A stretch of DNA of 64,000 nucleotides from Qipengyuania xiapuensis (lineage in GTDB: Bacteria > Pseudomonadota > Alphaproteobacteria > Sphingomonadales > Sphingomonadaceae), in assembly GCF_019711395.1 (NCBI RefSeq), contig NZ_JAIGNL010000001.1, forward strand, positions 62,001 through 126,000. The letters run 5' to 3'. Shown here piece after piece: positions 35,031 to 45,011 of this stretch; the first letter of the stretch is position 1, and every line of letters starts with the position of its first letter. Under the pieces are notes generated by a model. That model did no database searches and was not told where the DNA came from. It was given only the letters and a program-made list of their open reading frames with translations. Both the position numbers and the translations under genes were made by a program.

Positions 35031-36880
35031 GCTGCGCGCTCCTCTAGCCGGCGCGCATGGACAAGCAGCGCGGCGAGCGCAGCGGGAGTGATGCCCGGCA
35101 CACGTCCCGCGGCGGAGAGCGTCTCTGGCCGCGCCTTGCTGAGGCGCTCGACCATCTCGTTCGAAAGCCCGGGCACATTGGCATAGGGAAAGTCCTGCGG
35201 AAGGCGGAGCTTCTCGCCGGCCTTCAGCTCGCGCAGCTCGGCCTCCTGCCGCGCAAGGTAGGGTTCGTAGATGGCGTCCTCGACCATTTCGACTGTCAGC
35301 GCATCCTGAGCGTCGAGCCCGCCGACAATCCGGGAGAGCTCATCGATCGAGATCTGCCCGCCCCGCAACCAGTCGCGCAGGCGCTGCGAACCGCGGTCGG
35401 CCTTTGCCTTCACACCGCCCTCGATCAGGGCATTGGCATGCACTTCTTCGTCGAGCTGGTTGTCAATGACAGAGCGACGTGCCTCGCGCGAAGCGAACCA
35501 TTCCGCCCGCTCCTCGCCCACCAACCCTGCCTCGATGCCGAGGCCTGTCAGGCGCGTATCGGCATTGGCCGCACGAAGACGCAGCCGGTACTCCGCGCGT
35601 GCCGTCAGCATGCGGTAGGGCTCGCTCACGCCCTGGAGCGTGAGGTCGTCGACCATCACGGCGATATAGGAATTGCTCCGGTCGAGGCCCACGGGATCGC
35701 GGCCAAGCACCTTCGCCGCCGCATTCATGCCGGCGACGAGGCCTTGGGCGGCCGCTTCTTCATAGCCGGTCGTTCCGTTGATCTGCCCAGCACAATAAAG
35801 GCCCGGCATGTCGCGCAGTTCGAGCCCTGGCGTCAGCGCACGCGGGTCGATGTGGTCGTACTCCACGGCATATCCGGGCACCGCCATCTCAACTCTTTCG
35901 AGACCCTTCATGGCGCGAAGCATGTCGAGCTGGACGTCGACGGGCAGCGAAGTGCTGATGCCGTTGGGATAGACGAGATGCGTCGACAGCCCCTCGGGTT
36001 CGAGGAAGATCTGGTGGCCTTCACGGTCACCGAAACGATGGATCTTGTCCTCGATGGACGGGCAGTAGCGCGGCCCCGCAGCGCCGATGGCTCCGGAAAA
36101 AAGTGGCGACCGGTCGAGGTTGGCGCGGATGATATCATGCGCCTCGGCATTCGTGCGTGTGATCGCGCAGAAGACCTGCGGGTTCACCCGGCACTTCGAC
36201 AGCGAGGACATGGTCCAGCTTTCGCCATCGGAAGGCTGCTCCTCGAGCGAGGCCCAGTCGATCGTGCGTCCGTCGAGGCGGGGTGGAGTACCCGTCTTCA
36301 GTCGCGCCATCGGCAGGTCGGCCTCGCGCAGCTGCGCCGCAAGAACGCGCGCGGCATCCTCGCCGATGCGCCCGCCCTCGAATCGCTCCTCGCCGCGGAA
36401 CAGCGTTCCACCGAGGAACGTGCCGGTGCACAGGATCACCGCGGGCGCCTCGATCGCTGTTTCGTCGGCCAGGTTCAGCCCGCAGACCGCCGGGCCGTCG
36501 AAGCGCAGCGAAGCGGCCTCCCCTTCTACGAGCGTGAGGTTGTCCTGCCGCGCAACCAGGCCCTGCACCGCCTTGTGGAAGAGCGCACGGTCAGCCTGCA
36601 CGCGCGGGCCCCAGACAGCACTTCCCTTCGAGCGGTTCAGCATGCGGTAGTGGATCGCTGCGGCATCGGCTGCGCGTCCGATCACTCCGTCGAGCGCATC
36701 GACCTCGCGTACGAGGTGGCCCTTGCCCAATCCGCCGATTGCCGGATTGCAGCTCATCGCGCCGATCTTGGACAGGTCGAAGCTTACGAGCGCGGTGTTC
36801 GCGCCCATGCGTGCGGCCGCACATGCCGCCTCGACGCCGGCATGACCGCCGCCGACCACGATGATGTCGAAACTCTGCAT
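35027..36880 (-). CDS. mnmG: tRNA uridine-5-carboxymethylaminomethyl(34) synthesis enzyme MnmG
   Basis: The 617-residue FAD enzyme (GidA) that, with MnmE, installs cmnm5 on U34 of certain tRNAs. It starts with [20 protein letters not shown] (FAD Rossmann), has [21 protein letters not shown] with a key cysteine, and MGRY-type C-terminal helical domain for MnmE and tRNA. Full length. It begins the mnmG-rsmG-parA-parB operon; the 81-base gap to mnmE contains a parS site. Overlaps rsmG by ATGA. Confidence 0.97.
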   Translation of the reverse strand: MQSFDIIVVGGGHAGVEAACAAARMGANTALVSFDLSKIGAMSCNPAIGGLGKGHLVREVDALDGVIGRAADAAAIHYRMLNRSKGSAVWGPRVQADRALFHKAVQGLVARQDNLTLVEGEAASLRFDGPAVCGLNLADETAIEAPAVILCTGTFLGGTLFRGEERFEGGRIGEDAARVLAAQLREADLPMARLKTGTPPRLDGRTIDWASLEEQPSDGESWTMSSLSKCRVNPQVFCAITRTNAEAHDIIRANLDRSPLFSGAIGAAGPRYCPSIEDKIHRFGDREGHQIFLEPEGLSTHLVYPNGISTSLPVDVQLDMLRAMKGLERVEMAVPGYAVEYDHIDPRALTPGLELRDMPGLYCAGQINGTTGYEEAAAQGLVAGMNAAAKVLGRDPVGLDRSNSYIAVMVDDLTLQGVSEPYRMLTARAEYRLRLRAANADTRLTGLGIEAGLVGEERAEWFASREARRSVIDNQLDEEVHANALIEGGVKAKADRGSQRLRDWLRGGQISIDELSRIVGGLDAQDALTVEMVEDAIYEPYLARQEAELRELKAGEKLRLPQDFPYANVPGLSNEMVERLSKARPETLSAAGRVPGITPAALAALLVHARRLEERAA

Positions 36881-36924
36881 GGGCGGGCCGATACCGCAAT
36901 CATCCGCGCGATCAAAGACAAAGC

Positions 36925-36940
36925 TGTTCCACGTGGAACA
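36925..36940. other. parS site 3 (mnmE-mnmG gap)
   Basis: TGTTCCACGTGGAACA in the short intergenic gap, perfect consensus and the only non-coding member of the set. It is 45 bases upstream of the mnmG start, so ParB binding could affect the mnmG operon promoter and thereby parAB itself. Confidence 0.9.
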
Positions 36941-36961
36941 ATCGCGGCAAATAGCGCGAAA

Positions 36962-38236
36962 TCACTTCCCGATACAGAAACGTCCGAACAATGCGTCGAG
37001 CATGTCTTCGGTCGAATGGCGCCCCAGCAAACGGTCGAGCGCAAGCCGCGCCAGCCGCAACCGCTCGCCGGTCAGGAGCGGGTCGTCATCGGCGGAAATG
37101 TCTTCGATCGCAGCAAGCGCCTCAGCGAGAGCAGAACCCTGCCGCGCATTTAACGCTGCTTCACCCGGTTTCGGAAGTAATGACCTTGCCGCATCCACCA
37201 GCCCACGGGTGAGATCGCCAATGCCGGTACCGGTTACTGCCGAGACCACATATTTCGGCTCCCTCTTGGCACCTTCATCGACATCGCAGCGCGACGCGAT
37301 TTCCCAGGCCCCATCGGGACCTTCTCCCTCCGGTCCGAGCCATAGGACAATGTCCGCTCTCTCGAGTTCGGTCCGCGCGCGGCCGATACCGATTTGTTCG
37401 ATCTGCCCTGCCCCTTCCTCCCGCAGGCCTGCGGTGTCTACCAGCACGAATGGCACCCCGGAGAAAGCGACCGGGCGCTCGATCACGTCGCGTGTGGTTC
37501 CGGCCTCTTCGGAGACGATCGCCGCGCCCTCGTCGAGCAGTGCATTGAACAGCGATGACTTGCCCGAGTTCGGAGGTCCGGCAAGGACTACCCTCACCCC
37601 GTCGCGCAGACGCTCGGCGCGCGGCGCCTCGATCGTCTCTCGCCACTCACCCGCAAGCCGCGAAAGTTCCACGTGAAACATTTCGGGCAGAGCATCGACA
37701 TCATCCTCATCGCCGAAATCGAGAACGGCCTCGACCAGGGCGGAGAGCTGCAGGACGCGCTCTCGCCACTCTTCGACCCGGCGCGACAAACCGCCGCCGG
37801 CGGAGGCCTGTGCGGCCCGGCGCTGCAACTCGGTTTCCGCCGCGAGCAGGTCTCCGAGACCTTCGGCTTCGGCGAGGTCGATCACACCATTGGCGAAGGC
37901 ACGGCGGGTAAACTCGCCCGGCTCCGCGCGGCGCAAGCCCCCGATCGCTCCGAGCGCGTCCTCGATGGCGGCAACGACCGCCCTGCCCCCGTGGCAATGG
38001 AATTCTGCCAGGTCCTCACCCGTCGCGGTGCGCGGGCCGTCGAACCACAGCACGAGAGCGCGGTCGAGCTGGCGCCCTTCGCTATCCCGAAGCGTACGCA
38101 GGCTCGCGCGGCGGGGCTCGGGAAGCTCCCCGGCCAGCGCGCGCACGGCGTCGCCGGCAGCAGGCCCGCTGATCCGCACCACACCGATCGCAGCGGGCGG
38201 CGCTCCGCTCGAGAGGGCGAAGATCGTGTCGGTCAT
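36962..38236 (-). CDS. mnmE: tRNA uridine-5-carboxymethylaminomethyl(34) synthesis GTPase MnmE
   Basis: A 424-residue K+-dependent GTPase (TrmE) that partners MnmG. The formyl-THF-binding head carries IFALSSGAPPAAIGVVRISG; the G domain has AGPPNSGKSSLFNALL, VSEEAGTTRDVIERP and LVDTAGLRE; the protein ends FCIGK with the catalytic-loop cysteine. Slightly shorter than E. coli MnmE. parS site 4 sits at residues around 187-190 (MFHVEL). Minus-strand block next to mnmG. Confidence 0.96.
   Translation of the reverse strand: MTDTIFALSSGAPPAAIGVVRISGPAAGDAVRALAGELPEPRRASLRTLRDSEGRQLDRALVLWFDGPRTATGEDLAEFHCHGGRAVVAAIEDALGAIGGLRRAEPGEFTRRAFANGVIDLAEAEGLGDLLAAETELQRRAAQASAGGGLSRRVEEWRERVLQLSALVEAVLDFGDEDDVDALPEMFHVELSRLAGEWRETIEAPRAERLRDGVRVVLAGPPNSGKSSLFNALLDEGAAIVSEEAGTTRDVIERPVAFSGVPFVLVDTAGLREEGAGQIEQIGIGRARTELERADIVLWLGPEGEGPDGAWEIASRCDVDEGAKREPKYVVSAVTGTGIGDLTRGLVDAARSLLPKPGEAALNARQGSALAEALAAIEDISADDDPLLTGERLRLARLALDRLLGRHSTEDMLDALFGRFCIGK
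37665..37680. other. parS-like site 4 (inside mnmE)
   Basis: AGTTCCACGTGAAACA: the central CACGTG with GTT/AAC flanks is intact, but the first base differs from the 16-base consensus. Read in mnmE as F-H-V-E. Probably a weaker ParB site. Confidence 0.75.
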
Positions 38237-38252
38237 GCGCTATGCGGAGGTA

Positions 38253-38516
38253 TCAGTCGTCGGAGGGTTCGGGCTTCTTGTTCTGCGACTTGGCAGCCTG
38301 CGCGCCCTCCATGAAGCTCTGGAAAAGCTTGAATCCGGCCTGCCCCATCGGCGCGAGCTGGCGTGCGTAGTCCTGCAGCTGGTCGGTGTTGGAAACACCC
38401 TTCATCGCCTTCGACATCATATCGACATAAATATCGTTCGCCTTGCCCACGTCGGGCAGGCCCATGAAAGTCCGCGCCTCCTCGGGCGTGCAGTCGATTT
38501 CGATATGGACCTTCAT
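38253..38516 (-). CDS. DUF6489 family protein
   Basis: An 87-residue protein beginning MKVHIEIDCTPEEARTFMGL, with LPDVGKANDIYVDMMSKAMKG and QLAPMGQAGFKLFQSFMEG: the DUF6489 pattern of sphingomonads and relatives. The function is unknown; it looks like a small helical cytosolic protein. ATG 38516 has GGAGGA at eight bases; a longer frame to 38576 lacks support. It is 16 bases from mnmE and probably the first gene of that transcript. Confidence 0.85.
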   Translation of the reverse strand: MKVHIEIDCTPEEARTFMGLPDVGKANDIYVDMMSKAMKGVSNTDQLQDYARQLAPMGQAGFKLFQSFMEGAQAAKSQNKKPEPSDD

Positions 38517-38629
38517 CGCGTTTCCTCCGTTAGAGCTTGCATCAAGCCGCTTCTTGCGCCCTATCTGGGACTGCAAGTCGCGTCATGCAAGCATAATACA
38601 CCGACCCAAGTCGAGGGAGACTTTTCGAA

Positions 38630-39328
38630 ATGAGCGAGACCGTCAAGATTGCCACCCTTTCCGGCGATGCGAAATTCGATGCCTATGTCGCCCGGCCTGC
38701 CGGTACGCCGCGTGCTGCCATCCTCGTGATCCAGGAGATTTTCGGGGTCAACGCCGGCATCCGCCGCAAGTGCGACAAGCTCGCCGAAGACGGATACCTC
38801 GCGGTCGCGCCCGACCTGTTCTGGCGCCTCGAACCGGGTGTCGAGCTCGATCCCGATGTCGAGCCCGAATTCCAGCGCGCGCTCGACCTCATGGGCAAGT
38901 TCGACCAGGACCAGGGCATTCGCGACATCGAGGCTACGATCCACCACATCCGCCGCGAGGAAGGCGTCGCCAAGGTTGGCTGCGTCGGATACTGCCTCGG
39001 CGGCCGCCTCGCCTACATGACCGCAGCGCGCACCGACGTGAATGCATCGGTCGGCTATTACGGTGTCGGTATCGATGGCCTGCTCAACGAGAAGCACGCC
39101 ATCGCGCATCCGCTGATGCTGCACATCCCCACCGAGGACGGTTTCGTCGACAAGGATACGCAGAAAGCCATGCACGAGGGGCTGGACGACCATCCCAAGG
39201 TCACGCTCCACGACTACGAAGGCCTCGATCACGGCTTCGCCACCGAATTCGGCAAGCGCCGCAGCGAGGAGGCGGCCAATCTCGCCGATGGGCGGACCGC
39301 GGAGTTCTTCAGGGAGAACCTCGGATAG
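38630..39328 (+). CDS. dienelactone hydrolase family protein
   Basis: A 232-residue alpha/beta hydrolase with the cysteine nucleophile in VGCVGYCLGGRLAYM (about residue 123), the glutamate in VIQEIFGVNAGI, and the histidine in YEGLDHGFATEF. The Cys-Asp-His triad matches carboxymethylenebutenolidase (DLH), though most chromosomal homologues have unknown substrates and no chlorocatechol genes are nearby. Start ATG 38630 follows GGGAGAC. Divergent from DUF6489. Confidence 0.88.
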   Translation: MSETVKIATLSGDAKFDAYVARPAGTPRAAILVIQEIFGVNAGIRRKCDKLAEDGYLAVAPDLFWRLEPGVELDPDVEPEFQRALDLMGKFDQDQGIRDIEATIHHIRREEGVAKVGCVGYCLGGRLAYMTAARTDVNASVGYYGVGIDGLLNEKHAIAHPLMLHIPTEDGFVDKDTQKAMHEGLDDHPKVTLHDYEGLDHGFATEFGKRRSEEAANLADGRTAEFFRENLG

Positions 39329-39337
39329 GGCGCGCTC

Positions 39338-40930
39338 GTGATCGAACGCATTCCATTCCGCTATTTCGTCCCCGTGGCGCTGCTGCTTCTCGTGGTGGCG
39401 TGCTGGGTGGTCGAACCACTCCGCTGGACGCTATGGATCCTGGTCCCGTTCACTCTGCTGGCTGTCTGGGATTTTTTCCAGCCACATCATACACTTAGGC
39501 GAAATTATCCGCTTCTGGGCCGGATCAGGTGGCTGATGGAGGACCTGCGCCCTTTCGCGCAGGCCTATATCGTCGAGGACGATCTCGAAGGCCGCCCCTT
39601 CAGCCACCAGGCACGCGCGCTCGTCTATGCACGCGCCAAGGGCGATCTCGACAAGCACCCGATGGGGACCGAACTCGACGTCTATTCGGACGAATACGAA
39701 TGGGTCGGCCACTCGATCGCGCCGAGCCGCAACACGCCCGAAGAGTGGCGCGTCACCGTCGGCGAAGGCACTTGCGATAAGCCCTATTCCTCGTCGCTCC
39801 TCAATATCTCGGCCATGAGCTTCGGTTCGCTCTCGGCGCGCGCGATCGAGGCGCTCAACGCCGGCGCAAAGCTGGGCAATTTCGCGCATAATACGGGCGA
39901 AGGCTCGATTAGCCGCTATCACCGCAGCCCCGGCGGAGACCTCATCTGGGAACTGGGCAGCGGCTATTTCGGCGCGCGGCGCGAGGACGGCCGCTTCGAT
40001 GCCGAACAGTTTCGCGAAAATGCCGCGAGCGACCAGGTCAAGATGATCGAGCTCAAGCTCAGCCAGGGCGCCAAGCCCGGCCATGGCGGCGTTCTGCCCG
40101 GCGCCAAAGTCACGCCCGAAATCGCCGAGGCACGCGGCGTACCCGTGGGTGAGGACGTCCTTTCTCCCGCAGCGCATCCCGAGTTCGACACGCCGATCGA
40201 GATGCTCGAATTCGTCACCCGCCTGCGCGAATTGTCGGGGGGCAAACCCACCGGCATCAAGCTGTGCGTCGGGCTGCCGCACGAGATTTTCGCGATCGGC
40301 AAGGCCATGCTCGAGACCGGGCTGCATCCCGACTTCATCACAGTCGACGGCGCAGAAGGCGGGACCGGGGCGGCGCCGCTCGAGCTCAGCAATTCTGTGG
40401 GCATGCCGCTGCGCGAAGGGCAGATCTTCGTGCGCAACATGCTTGTCGGCATAGGTATGCGCGACAAGGTCAAGATCGCCACGAGCGGCAAGATCCACTC
40501 GGGCGCGCAGATGGCCAAGAGCTTCGCGCTCGGCGCCGACTGGTGCAATGCCGCCCGCCCCTTCATGTTCGCGCTGGGCTGCGTGCAATCGATGAACTGC
40601 CACAAGGGCACCTGCCCCACCGGCGTCGCCACGCAGGAGGAATGGCGACAGCGTGGCCTCGTCGTGGAGGACAAGGCCCCGCGCGTCGCCCGCTTCCAGA
40701 GCCAGACGCTGTTCTCCCTGCGCGAGATCGTGATCGCCATGGGCCTCGACAGCCCCTGGGAAATGAAGCCGCTCGACATGCGCGAGCGGATCAACGGCGC
40801 TCGCTCGGACGCATTCGACAAGATCTATTATTTCGCCGAAGAGGGCGTGCTGCTGCACAAGCCGCAGACGACCCCGCTGGCGCGGCATTGGGCCGCAGCA
40901 AGGGCGAACAGTTTCCGGAGGGATGGATGA
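39338..40930 (+). CDS. FMN-binding glutamate synthase family protein, membrane-anchored
   Basis: A 530-residue protein with two N-terminal membrane segments (residues 9-25 and 30-46), followed by a GltS-type FMN barrel: SAMSFGSLSARAIEALN, NTGEGSISRYH, KPGHGGVLPGAKV, VDGAEGGTGAAPLEL and the cluster motif CVQSMNCHKGTCPTG for a [3Fe-4S] centre. It lacks the glutaminase domain of true glutamate synthase and the real substrate is unknown. GTG start at 39338. It overlaps the next gene by ATGA, so they are coupled. Confidence 0.88.
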   Translation: MIERIPFRYFVPVALLLLVVACWVVEPLRWTLWILVPFTLLAVWDFFQPHHTLRRNYPLLGRIRWLMEDLRPFAQAYIVEDDLEGRPFSHQARALVYARAKGDLDKHPMGTELDVYSDEYEWVGHSIAPSRNTPEEWRVTVGEGTCDKPYSSSLLNISAMSFGSLSARAIEALNAGAKLGNFAHNTGEGSISRYHRSPGGDLIWELGSGYFGARREDGRFDAEQFRENAASDQVKMIELKLSQGAKPGHGGVLPGAKVTPEIAEARGVPVGEDVLSPAAHPEFDTPIEMLEFVTRLRELSGGKPTGIKLCVGLPHEIFAIGKAMLETGLHPDFITVDGAEGGTGAAPLELSNSVGMPLREGQIFVRNMLVGIGMRDKVKIATSGKIHSGAQMAKSFALGADWCNAARPFMFALGCVQSMNCHKGTCPTGVATQEEWRQRGLVVEDKAPRVARFQSQTLFSLREIVIAMGLDSPWEMKPLDMRERINGARSDAFDKIYYFAEEGVLLHKPQTTPLARHWAAARANSFRRDG

Positions 40931-41325
40931 GCGCAAGGAACGGATTGGCACGTTGGCACAAGGTGATCGAGGACGGCTCCTCGCCCTCGGATCTTGCCGC
41001 AATGATCCGCGAGGATGCCGCCTTCCACTCGCCCGTGGTGCACACGCCGCAGCAGGGGCGCGATCTCGTGGTCGCCTATCTCTCGGCCGCCGGACAGACG
41101 CTCGGCAATGACAGCTTCACCTACGTCCGCGAACTGGTCGACGGGGAGAACGCCATGCTCGAATTCACAACCGAAATGGACGGCATCCACGTCAACGGCG
41201 TCGACATCATCCGCTTCGACGAGGACGGCATGATCACCGACTTCAAGGTGATGGTGCGGCCATTGAAGGCGGTGAACAAGGTCTGGGAGCAGATGGCCGC
41301 CATGCTGGAGCGCATGAAGGGCTAG
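40927..41325 (+). CDS. SnoaL-like/NTF2-fold protein
   Basis: A 132-residue protein of the nuclear-transport-factor-2 superfamily: ARWHKVIEDGSSPSDLAAMI, FHSPVVHTPQQGRDLVVAYLSAA and VNGVDIIRFDEDGMITDFKVMVRPL. Such folds bind small hydrophobic ligands or act as isomerases; here the function is open, but coupling to the FMN protein suggests a shared pathway. GGAGGG precedes the ATG within the upstream stop. Its stop overlaps the convergent gene's stop (CTAG). Confidence 0.85.
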   Translation: MSARNGLARWHKVIEDGSSPSDLAAMIREDAAFHSPVVHTPQQGRDLVVAYLSAAGQTLGNDSFTYVRELVDGENAMLEFTTEMDGIHVNGVDIIRFDEDGMITDFKVMVRPLKAVNKVWEQMAAMLERMKG

Positions 41326-41741
41326 GCGTCACTCCGCTCGACGAGAAAATAGTCTCCACGCGCCTGCGGGCTGAGGGGAAATCCTATCGCTGCGAGCGGC
41401 GACATGAGCAACGCCCAAAACGGAAGAGTGCCAAACACAACGCCCGCACCTGCCGTGGAGACGAGAATTCCCACGTACACGCCGAAAACACGCCGAGCCG
41501 CTCGTCTGGCACTTCGACTGAAATGCCATTGCTCCTGCACGCCTGCCTCACGAACAAGCTCGCTGGCTTGCTCCCACTGCGATTCCGGGACCGTGATCCG
41601 GTAACCACCGAGCGCTAGCGGGATCACCTCCACCGTACCGTGGCAATAGCCGACGATATGGACGGCTATTCCCTCGGCATTCAACATGTCAGCAAGACAG
41701 AGCGCCTCCACCCTCGACACGAGGATGGCGATCGTCGCCAT
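41322..41741 (-). CDS. DUF2007-like protein with C-terminal membrane segments
   Basis: The 139-residue protein begins ATIAILVSRVEALCLADMLN and contains VHIVGYCHGTVEVIPLALGG, resembling the DUF2007 signal-transducing-like domain, followed by two membrane helices (about residues 88-125, GVYVGILVSTAGAGVV and LPFWALLMSPLAAIGFPL). Base composition is visibly less GC-rich than its neighbours. The start is uncertain (41741 or 41759). It follows rho by 34 bases on the same strand. Function not known; family call is tentative. Confidence 0.65.
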   Translation of the reverse strand: MATIAILVSRVEALCLADMLNAEGIAVHIVGYCHGTVEVIPLALGGYRITVPESQWEQASELVREAGVQEQWHFSRSARRAARRVFGVYVGILVSTAGAGVVFGTLPFWALLMSPLAAIGFPLSPQARGDYFLVERSDA

Positions 41742-41775
41742 GTCACCGCCGGACGCCATCTGGCTGGCGCCCCGA

Positions 41776-43041
<1,266 letters not shown>

Positions 43042-43049
43042 GTATTTTC

Positions 43050-43061
43050 TCGAATATTCGA
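43050..43061. promoter_or_regulatory. palindrome just upstream of rho
   Basis: TCGAATATTCGA, a perfect 12-base palindrome, lies 9-20 bases before the rho start codon in an unusually AT-rich spot. It could be an operator or a leader structure for rho autoregulation. No regulator is identifiable. Confidence 0.35.
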
Positions 43062-43196
43062 ATGTGGAAATGGCCGGCAGGTCGATGGGCTTGGAGAAAG
43101 CGGACCTGGTCCCGTTATGGATGCGGGACTTATCGCCGGTCGGTAGGCGTCAGATAAATTCGCTTGGAGGCCGCGTCAATCGATAACGCGGTCGCG

Positions 43197-43643
43197 TCAC
43201 ATGTAGCGGAAGACGACGACGGTCACCACGATCAGCGCCAGCAGCACGCCGGGAACCTCGCCCCACATGCGCAGCTGTTTCTCGCTCAGCGGGCGTTCGC
43301 CGGCAGCCATCTTCTTAGATTGGGCCACGAGATAGCCGTGGAAGCCGCTCAGAGCCACGACAAGCAGCAATTTGACGTGCAGCCACCCCTCACCCCACAC
43401 CTGCAGCGTTTGCGCCAGCAGCAGGCCCAGGATCCACACCACGATGATGCTGGGTGTGAGGATGATCTTGCGCAGCAGCCCCATGCGCTTCGCCCAGAGC
43501 TTCGATTCCTCCGAATCCGGCGCCGCGGGGTGGAGATAGATCATCTGGCGCGGAAGCATGAACAGCCCGGCAAGCCAGAAGACCATGAAGATGATGTGGC
43601 CTGCCTTGAGCCAGAGATAGGTCATCGAAAGCACATCCTGCAT
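43197..43643 (-). CDS. hemJ: protoporphyrinogen IX oxidase HemJ (CopD family)
   Basis: A 148-residue membrane protein with four helices. It opens YLWLKAGHIIFMVFWLAGLFMLPRQMIYLH, carrying the conserved heme-linked histidine, and ends GEVPGVLLALIVVTVVVFRYM. HemJ oxidises protoporphyrinogen IX in bacteria lacking HemG/HemY. Its place beside hemE makes pathway sense. Start ATG 43643 or 43625 (MTYLWLK); both are plausible. Confidence 0.9.
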   Translation of the reverse strand: MQDVLSMTYLWLKAGHIIFMVFWLAGLFMLPRQMIYLHPAAPDSEESKLWAKRMGLLRKIILTPSIIVVWILGLLLAQTLQVWGEGWLHVKLLLVVALSGFHGYLVAQSKKMAAGERPLSEKQLRMWGEVPGVLLALIVVTVVVFRYM

Positions 43644-43688
43644 GACTGCGATGTAGCGACACCGCGCGCCGATTTCATCCCCGTCCGA

Positions 43689-44714
43689 TCAGACGGCGTG
43701 GTTGCGTACCGCTGCGATCAGCCGCTCGACATGTTCGATCGGCGTGCGCCGGTCGATCCCGTGACCGAGATTGAAGACATGCGGCCGCCCGGAAAAGGCA
43801 TCAAGGATCGTGCGCACGCGCTTTTCCAGCTCGTCCGAACCGGCAAGCAGCAGCAGCGGATCGAGATTGCCCTGTACCGGCATGCCCTCGGGCAGTTCGC
43901 GCGCGACCCATGCCGGATCGAGCGTTTCATCGACGCCGACGGCCTTCACGCCCGTCTCGCGGGCATAGGCGGGAAGCTTCTCGCCCGAACCCTTCGGAAA
44001 ACCGATCACCGGAGTATCCGGGTGCTTCTCTGCCAGCGCTGCGACGATCCGCGCATTGGGCGCGATCACCCATTTCTCGAATTCGTTGGGAGCAAGGCTG
44101 CCTGCCCAGCTATCGAACAACTGGACCGCTTCTGCGCCTGCCTCGATCTGGCCGGAAAGGTAGGTAATCGTCTCGTCCACGATCGCATCGATGATCACCT
44201 GCAGCGCCGCCGGATCGCGATAGGCGAGTGCGCGGGCCTCGTGCTGGTCACGGCTCCCCTCGCCTGCGACCATGTAGGTCGCGACGGTCCAGGGACTTCC
44301 CGCAAAGCCCAGCATCGTCACGCCTTCGGGAAGTCGCTTCCGACACAGGCGCACCGTCTCGTAGATCGGCTCGTAGCGTGAGGGATCGCGCGTCAGTGCA
44401 TCGAGCGATGAATCGACCAGCTTGGGCGAAAGCTTGGGTCCCTCGCCAGCGAGGAACTCGAGGTGCTGGCCCAGCGCATGCGGCACGATCAGGATATCGG
44501 AAAACAGGATTGCCCCGTCGAAACCGAACCGGTCGATCGGCTGCAAGGTAATCTCGCAAGCCGCCTCGCTATCGTAGGCCATCGCGAGGAAGCCGCCCTT
44601 CTTGGCGCGCAGCTCGCGATATTCGGGAAGGTACCGGCCCGCCTGGCGCATGAGCCAGAGAGGGACCTGGCCGCTAGGCGTGCCGTTCAGCGTGTCGAGA
44701 AGGAGTCCGGGCAT
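43689..44714 (-). CDS. hemE: uroporphyrinogen decarboxylase HemE
   Basis: The 341-residue enzyme removes four carboxyl groups from uroporphyrinogen III. It has WLMRQAGRYLPEYRELR (residues 20-36), ILFSDILIVPHALGQ, GFAGSPWTVATYMVAG and NLGHGIDRRTP. Full length. It is transcribed away from the putative origin, as in Caulobacter, where the origin lies between hemE and the RP001 homologue. The Shine-Dalgarno is weak. Confidence 0.96.
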   Translation of the reverse strand: MPGLLLDTLNGTPSGQVPLWLMRQAGRYLPEYRELRAKKGGFLAMAYDSEAACEITLQPIDRFGFDGAILFSDILIVPHALGQHLEFLAGEGPKLSPKLVDSSLDALTRDPSRYEPIYETVRLCRKRLPEGVTMLGFAGSPWTVATYMVAGEGSRDQHEARALAYRDPAALQVIIDAIVDETITYLSGQIEAGAEAVQLFDSWAGSLAPNEFEKWVIAPNARIVAALAEKHPDTPVIGFPKGSGEKLPAYARETGVKAVGVDETLDPAWVARELPEGMPVQGNLDPLLLLAGSDELEKRVRTILDAFSGRPHVFNLGHGIDRRTPIEHVERLIAAVRNHAV

Positions 44715-45011
44715 TCAGGAGTCCAATAATACCTAGTTATTATAAGGATTGATGGAGTCTGTTGGCCCTGTGGATATCGGGCACAAGCGGCCCCTGCCCG
44801 AATTCTTCGGCGATTGGAAGGCTTCTGGCGGGTTTGCGACTCGTGGTCGCACATGAGTCGAGTCAAACTTGTCCCCACTGTTCCCAGCCTGCGCAAAACT
44901 CCCCCCTTGGTGTGCGGGAATCACCCCCGAAGATGACTCGTAGCGGGGAGGGAATTCATCACCGAACTTGTCGCCAGACCTGTCCCGTGGTTTATCCCGC
45001 CGCTGTCCACA
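44715..45011. other. putative chromosomal replication origin (oriC)
   Basis: Between divergent hemE and ppsR. The left end is an AT-rich stretch with ATAATA (44726-44731) and TATTAT (44738-44743), a likely unwinding element. TGTGGATAT (44769-44777) is one mismatch from the DnaA box TGTGGATAA. Weaker box-like 9-mers are TTGTCCCCA (44869-44877) and CTGTTCCCA (44878-44886). Four more follow at 44968, 44980, 44992 and 45003, one per 11-12 bases in one orientation. The hemE-origin-ppsR gene order is that of Caulobacter Cori. No promoter-like or coding content explains the region. Position is strong by synteny, the exact boundaries are not. Confidence 0.75.

Noticed and set aside
35057-37153. A 698-codon open frame on the plus strand opposite mnmG
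   Set aside because: It mirrors mnmG codon by codon, has the low-complexity R/H/A-rich composition of an antisense frame in GC-rich DNA and matches no family I know; mnmG is unmistakable.
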